Shown one piece after another: positions 13,599 through 17,910 of a stretch of DNA of 17,910 nt. The notes beneath the pieces were generated by a model, which was given only the letters and a program-made list of their open reading frames with translations, had not been told where the DNA came from and did not search any database. The DNA is from Methanosarcina sp. UBA402 (GTDB taxonomy: Archaea > Halobacteriota > Methanosarcinia > Methanosarcinales > Methanosarcinaceae), in NCBI GenBank assembly GCA_002509325.1, contig DADO01000185.1, forward strand, positions 1-17,910, given 5' to 3'. Position 1 is the stretch's first letter; each line of letters begins with the position of its first letter. The translations under genes and the position numbers were made by a program.

Positions 13599-14387
13599 AT
13601 GGGAGAAAACGCAGGAGAGGACTTACTTCTTGAAAAAGAAGAATATTATGAAGAGATGCCAGGCAGTCCGGAAACTGAGAAGAAAAAACCCCTGGAATTC
13701 ATATCTTCAGGCAATCTGGAGATTGATAGAAAACTGGAAGGAGGCATACCTGCAGGTTCTCTATGCCTTCTCGAAGGGGCAAAGGATAGTGGAAAATCCG
13801 TTCTCATGCAGCAGATTATGTGGGGAGCTCTCAACCAGGATAAAAAAGTTTTAGTTTTAACAACTGAAAAAACCTCAAGAAACCTGCTGAACACCATGGA
13901 AAAACTGAAGCAGGACATTTCAGATTATTTCATAATAGGGAGATCAAAGATCTTTGAAATAAATTCAGGCTATGTTGAAGAAAATCCTGAGCTAAGTGAA
14001 AATCTGTTACAGATACTGCTCGAATGCTTAAACCAGTGTGAAGAAGAACTGGTCCTTATCGATTCATTAACTATTTTAGCGGTCAGTGCCTCTGAAAATG
14101 CTTTACTGAACTTTTTTACCGGATGTGTAAAACTCTGTGATAAGGGTAAAACTATTTTAATAAGTGTCCATGGGTATGCTTTCCCCCAGGAAGTGCTTCA
14201 CAGGCTAAGATCAATTTGCGATTCATGCTTTGAACTGAGAATTGAACAGGTAGGAGACAAACTGATAAAGACTATGGAGATTCAGAAGTTGAGGGGTGCC
14301 AGAAAAATTACTGGAAACATGTTAAGCTTTAATGTGGACAGCGATTCCGGGCTAAAAATTATTCCTGTCTCAAAGGTCAAAGCATGA
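13599..14387 (+). CDS. flaH: Archaellum ATP-binding protein FlaH/ArlH
   Basis: FlaH is a RecA/KaiC-like protein that forms a ring under the FlaI-FlaJ motor and binds ATP as a regulator of assembly and rotation. The 262-aa product shows Walker A GAKDSGKS (60-67) with its Lys-Ser pair and Walker B LVLIDS (151-156). The phosphate-binding loop is in the expected place after 'GGIPAGSLCLLE'. The N-terminal 30 residues are acidic and poorly conserved. The C-terminal KIIPVSKVKA matches the family ending. GAGGGAG lies about 8 nt upstream of the ATG. The gene sits between the stator genes and flaI as in other archaea. Confidence 0.92.
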   Translation: MGENAGEDLLLEKEEYYEEMPGSPETEKKKPLEFISSGNLEIDRKLEGGIPAGSLCLLEGAKDSGKSVLMQQIMWGALNQDKKVLVLTTEKTSRNLLNTMEKLKQDISDYFIIGRSKIFEINSGYVEENPELSENLLQILLECLNQCEEELVLIDSLTILAVSASENALLNFFTGCVKLCDKGKTILISVHGYAFPQEVLHRLRSICDSCFELRIEQVGDKLIKTMEIQKLRGARKITGNMLSFNVDSDSGLKIIPVSKVKA

Positions 14388-14442
14388 AAATAAAAGGCAT
14401 CCGGGAAAATTGTCCTTGAAAAAATCCTGGTGAGGATTTAAA

Positions 14443-16257
14443 ATGGAGACTCTACCTTTTAACCCGCTGCCTGCACCGATAAATGGAAGGCGTTCCAGAG
14501 AGGAAGTGCGTTCTAGGCTTTCTTCAGAATTGCAGGTTTTTGTAGGTAAGGAAGAAAACCATCATATCCTCGATTATATCTGCAGACTTCCTTTAGAAAA
14601 AATAGAAATTCCGGAATTCCATTTAAAGATCTCAAGAGCTATGAAAGACATCAAGCGACCGAACCTTATCTATCCTATTGGAAAAGGAGTTGCCGTTCAC
14701 ATTTATCCCGATAAAGCAGACATAAGAAATTACTACATCCCAATAGAACCCTGTCTTTTCCAGGATGTGGACGGTACGCTTGAGGCTGTAGAAAAGCTGC
14801 TTATCGACATTATAAACGATCTGGATATCGATACGAAAGATCTAGAAGAAAAGAAAAAGCTTCTGGAAAAAGCCCTTGAGAAGGTCTGTATTATAGATAC
14901 AAATGCAAAAGAAAACACAGACAAAAGAAGGAAAGGTATTAACGAGAAAAAAACTGCCCAGGGAGAGAAAAATGGCAAACTGCAGTCCGGATTTATAGGA
15001 AATTTAAAAGAAGTCGGCAAAGTCTTTAAAATGAAAAAACGGGAGAATATTCGCGTAACTCCCGAGGAGTTTAAAGCTATTGAATATCGAATGATCAGGG
15101 ATAAGATTGGAATGGGAATGCTCGAGCCTTTACTGCTGGACTCAAATATAGAAGATATAAGTTGCAGTGGACTTGGGAGGGTTTTCGTCGAGCACAGGGT
15201 ATTTTCGTCCCTTAAAACAGCAATCACATTTGAGGAAACCGAGGAACTAAACTCTTTTATTATACAGATGTCCGAAAAGGTAGGGAAACCTATCACCTAC
15301 AGGGACCCCATAGTCGATGCGGCTCTTCCTGATGGCTCAAGGATAAACATAGTTTTTGGGGAAGATGTATCCAAGAGGGGGAGCAATTTTACCATCAGGA
15401 AATTTATGGGTACTCCTATTTCAATCCTTGAGCTTATTGACTTTGGGACAATTGACTATACAATGGCTGCATACATGTGGATGATGCTGAAAGCAGGGAT
15501 GAACTGCTTTATTTCGGGGGAAACGGCTTCTGGGAAGACCACTATGATGAACGCCATAACTACTTTTCTTCCCCCTGAGTCAAAAATAGTTTCTATTGAA
15601 GATACCCCGGAACTACAGGTCCCACATAAGAATTGGACAAGAGAAGTTACAAGGACTACAAGAGATGACAGCGCGTCTGATGTCTCAATGTTTGACCTGT
15701 TAAAGGCAGCCCTGCGCCAGCGCCCTAATGAGATTATTATTGGAGAAATCCGTGGAGTGGAAGGCAATATTGCTTTTCAGGCTATGCAGACAGGACATCC
15801 TGTCATGTCCACGTTCCATGCAGCATCAGTTGAAAAACTTATTCAGAGATTGACAGGAGACCCGATAAATGTACCCAGGAACTATGTGGATAACCTCAAC
15901 GTGGTAATCATCCAGAGCGCAGTAAATATACCCGGAAAGGGAATGGGAAGGAGAGTCCTCAGTATAAACGAGATCGTAGGCTATGATTCTGCGCATCAGG
16001 CTTTCAATTTTATGGATATATTCAAGTGGGACCCTGCCACTGACACTTTCAAGTTTACGGGAAAGAATAACTCATATTTGCTGGAGCAAAAGATTGCTCC
16101 GCGTCTCGGAATTCCGGAAAATAAGGTAAGGAGAATTTATTCAGAACTTGACGGAAGAGCAAAAATTCTCAGGAAGATCCATGAGGCGAAAATTACCAAC
16201 TTCTATGATCTGTTCAACACGATGATCCAGATTGAGGAGGCTGGATTAACCACATGA
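14443..16257 (+). CDS. flaI: Archaellum motor ATPase FlaI/ArlI
   Basis: FlaI is a type II/IV secretion superfamily hexameric ATPase at the inner face of the membrane. It powers both assembly and rotation. The 604-aa product has an N-terminal domain (about 1-190) with a Lys-rich segment (about 137-182) and then the catalytic core. Walker A is GETASGKT (359-366). The Asp box region is SIEDTPEL. Walker B with its Glu is EIIIGEIRG, and the His box is MSTFHAAS. It is somewhat longer than many FlaI proteins (about 500-560 aa), mainly through the charged N-terminal segment. GGTGAGG (14429-14435) supports the start, and a 6-bp inverted repeat (AAATCC/GGATTT) encloses part of it. The stop overlaps flaJ by 4 nt. 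Confidence 0.95.
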   Translation: METLPFNPLPAPINGRRSREEVRSRLSSELQVFVGKEENHHILDYICRLPLEKIEIPEFHLKISRAMKDIKRPNLIYPIGKGVAVHIYPDKADIRNYYIPIEPCLFQDVDGTLEAVEKLLIDIINDLDIDTKDLEEKKKLLEKALEKVCIIDTNAKENTDKRRKGINEKKTAQGEKNGKLQSGFIGNLKEVGKVFKMKKRENIRVTPEEFKAIEYRMIRDKIGMGMLEPLLLDSNIEDISCSGLGRVFVEHRVFSSLKTAITFEETEELNSFIIQMSEKVGKPITYRDPIVDAALPDGSRINIVFGEDVSKRGSNFTIRKFMGTPISILELIDFGTIDYTMAAYMWMMLKAGMNCFISGETASGKTTMMNAITTFLPPESKIVSIEDTPELQVPHKNWTREVTRTTRDDSASDVSMFDLLKAALRQRPNEIIIGEIRGVEGNIAFQAMQTGHPVMSTFHAASVEKLIQRLTGDPINVPRNYVDNLNVVIIQSAVNIPGKGMGRRVLSINEIVGYDSAHQAFNFMDIFKWDPATDTFKFTGKNNSYLLEQKIAPRLGIPENKVRRIYSELDGRAKILRKIHEAKITNFYDLFNTMIQIEEAGLTT

Positions 16258-17807
16258 AATCTGAGGGAAAGATTGCATACTTGAGATTACATGCTGCAAA
16301 GCATGGGTTTGAAGGATACTTTAATCTGGCCCGAAGATTAAGGGATACTAAAGTTGTTGAGAGAGTAAATGACGATATGCTCTTCCTCCTCACTTATATG
16401 GCAGCGATTTCGACTGCAGATATTGAAAGAGATAGGATCTTCGATTATGCAGGGTCTCAGAAGGAGTACGAAGCTTCAAAATATTTCAGGCAGGTTCATA
16501 TCCTTGCCTCAAGGTGGGGATATGCATATGCAAAAGCCTGTAAATATATCTCCCAGCGATTGAAAGACGAATATCTTTCAAAATTTTTTGGCCGAATGTC
16601 AAATATTCTTTCTTCTGGAGAGCCGGAAAAAAACTTCTTGAAACAGGAAAAACTCACAAGGGAAGAAATATATTGTAATGAATATGAAAGAAGTGTCGAA
16701 TCTTTGAAAAAATGGACTGATGGGTATACTGCCCTTATGGTATCCATGACATTAGTTGTTACAATAATTCTTGTTTCAGTCATGATTTATAATATCGAAA
16801 ATATAGAAACTATTGCTTTTCTGATCGTATTATTAACCACTTTTACATGTGGTATTGCTCTTTTCATTATATACAAGGCGGCTCCTGCCGAAAAGAAAGT
16901 GCATACTCTTATCCAAAAATCAAGGGAACAGGAAATAATCAGATTCCTTAGCCGGATTTTGCTACCAGTAGGTGCCGTTTCTCTTACTGCTCTTATTTTG
17001 ATAGGGGTAAAGTTGCAGTATATCCTGCTGGCAATAACTTTCTTTACACTTCCGATAGGCCTCTTTGCCATGATAGACGATAAAAATATTGATGAAAGAG
17101 ATAGCAGTTTTCCTGCTTTCATAAAGACCCTGGGCACCCTTGCCGGGACAACAGGAATTACTATCCGAAGTGCGATGAAAGATCTTGACAAGGAAACCAT
17201 TGGTTGCCTCAAACCTGGAGTTGAAGAGTTACATGCAGGTCTTTTGATGGGACTCACATCGAAGCATTGCTGGGAAAAGTTCATAGGAGAAACAGGTTCT
17301 GAACTGATCAACAGGTGCTCTAGAATCTTTACGGATGCAGTTGAACTTGGAGGAGACCCAGCCGAAATAGGGAATATAGTCTCGACCTCAAGCCTTGCAA
17401 TTGTTCTTCTCAGGATGAAAAGAAGACTTGTCAGTTCTGGTTTCCGGGGGCTTGCCATAACTCTGCATACCGTTATGGTCGGACTTTTGATCTTCATAGT
17501 GGAAATAATTTCCAAATTTAGCGGGCTCGTTTCTAAAGTGAGTGACTCTCATGCTTCTCTTCAGGGGAGCATTTCAGGAATGGGAATGAGCATGTTCAAC
17601 GTTGCTGACAGTGTACCTCAGCTTTACAAGTTTACCTTTTCCATAGTACTTATTCTAACAATTTCAAACACTCTTGTGATAAAAATTGTGGAAGGCGGAG
17701 GAAATTGGAAACTTCTCTTTTATGGAGGATTAATGTCAGGAATTTCGGGAGTCTGTATGATAATTATACCGGCGGGAGTATCAAGAGTGTTTACGTTTCA
17801 AGCTTGA
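16254..17807 (+). CDS. flaJ: Archaellum membrane platform protein FlaJ/ArlJ
   Basis: FlaJ is the polytopic membrane core of the archaellum motor, homologous to the TadB/GspF family, and is driven by FlaI. The 517-aa product has a soluble N-terminal half (1-155) and then hydrophobic segments at about 158-179, 185-208, 235-253, 257-273, 400-420, 461-477 and 487-506, with a large charged cytoplasmic loop (about 274-395) thought to contact FlaI. The start ATGA overlaps the flaI stop by 4 nt, so the two are co-translated. The length fits the family (about 500-570 aa). It is the last recognisable gene of the cluster in this window. No pre-archaellin peptidase gene (flaK) or chemotaxis gene follows here. 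Confidence 0.92.
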   Translation: MKSEGKIAYLRLHAAKHGFEGYFNLARRLRDTKVVERVNDDMLFLLTYMAAISTADIERDRIFDYAGSQKEYEASKYFRQVHILASRWGYAYAKACKYISQRLKDEYLSKFFGRMSNILSSGEPEKNFLKQEKLTREEIYCNEYERSVESLKKWTDGYTALMVSMTLVVTIILVSVMIYNIENIETIAFLIVLLTTFTCGIALFIIYKAAPAEKKVHTLIQKSREQEIIRFLSRILLPVGAVSLTALILIGVKLQYILLAITFFTLPIGLFAMIDDKNIDERDSSFPAFIKTLGTLAGTTGITIRSAMKDLDKETIGCLKPGVEELHAGLLMGLTSKHCWEKFIGETGSELINRCSRIFTDAVELGGDPAEIGNIVSTSSLAIVLLRMKRRLVSSGFRGLAITLHTVMVGLLIFIVEIISKFSGLVSKVSDSHASLQGSISGMGMSMFNVADSVPQLYKFTFSIVLILTISNTLVIKIVEGGGNWKLLFYGGLMSGISGVCMIIIPAGVSRVFTFQA

Positions 17808-17830
17808 GAGAAATTCAATCAAAGAAAGAA

Positions 17831-17910
17831 GATCAAAAGAAGATCAAAAGAAAATCAAAAGAAGATCAAAAGAAAATCAAAAGAAAATCAAAAGAAAATC
17901 AAAGAAAGAA
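17831..17910. repeat. 11-bp tandem repeat, six copies to the window end
   Basis: Units of gatcaaaagaa or aatcaaaagaa follow without gaps from 17831 to 17896. A partial unit continues to the end of the window, so the array may be longer. It begins 24 nt after the flaJ stop and is non-coding. Confidence 0.85.

Noticed and set aside
14733..15296. 187-codon minus-strand frame opposite flaI
   Set aside because: It is a Ser/Phe-rich antisense shadow of the Lys/Glu-rich flaI coding sequence.

Overview
This window looks like chromosomal DNA from a methanogenic archaeon, most likely Methanosarcina or a close relative. The reasons are an archaeal-type valyl-tRNA synthetase, a class I HMG-CoA reductase (mevalonate route to archaeal lipids), an archaellum (archaeal flagellum) gene cluster, TATA-box promoters, GGTGA/GGAGG ribosome binding sites, and long AT-rich, repeat-laden intergenic regions. 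All convincing genes are on the + strand.

Layout. Bases 1-620 hold debris: half of a palindromic insertion-sequence-like end, the C-terminal stub of a HAD-family phosphatase, and an 18-bp tandem repeat. valS (679-3288) follows, with a hairpin terminator. A gene-poor stretch then carries a MITE-like element (3416-3537) before a DsrE-like small protein gene (3946-4314). Next come about 800 bp without a convincing gene. They contain an IS200/IS605-like hairpin end whose first 27 nt match the stretch at 68-94 in opposite orientation (25/27). Then comes hmgA (5115-6371), with two near-identical TATCGATA-containing boxes at its predicted transcription start.

From 6372 to about 7940 lies a repeat-rich stretch: 14-bp x3, 58-bp x2, 26-bp x4 and 18-20-bp x8 arrays. 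Hidden in it are a 49-residue two-helix membrane protein (7016-7165), too short for usual ORF cut-offs, and a possible structured RNA (about 7439-7540). The last array abuts the 5' end of a two-subunit 2-oxoacid:acceptor oxidoreductase (fused gamma-alpha subunit, then the TPP-binding beta subunit, overlapping by 14 nt). The gamma-alpha reading frame continues upstream of its first ATG through an intact GGEAGQG motif to a TAG at 7940, so its start codon is missing or non-standard.

Bases 10890-17807 form an archaellum cluster: archaellin flaB, a perfect terminator palindrome, flaD/E, an internal promoter, then flaG, flaF, flaH, flaI and flaJ. FlaB builds the filament. FlaF/FlaG are stator or envelope-anchoring proteins. 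FlaH and FlaI are the ATPases and FlaJ is the membrane platform. The terminator behind flaB and the second promoter before flaG suggest separate dosing of filament and motor. The window ends in an 11-bp tandem array.

No tRNA, rRNA or CRISPR array was recognised, and no complete transposase gene.
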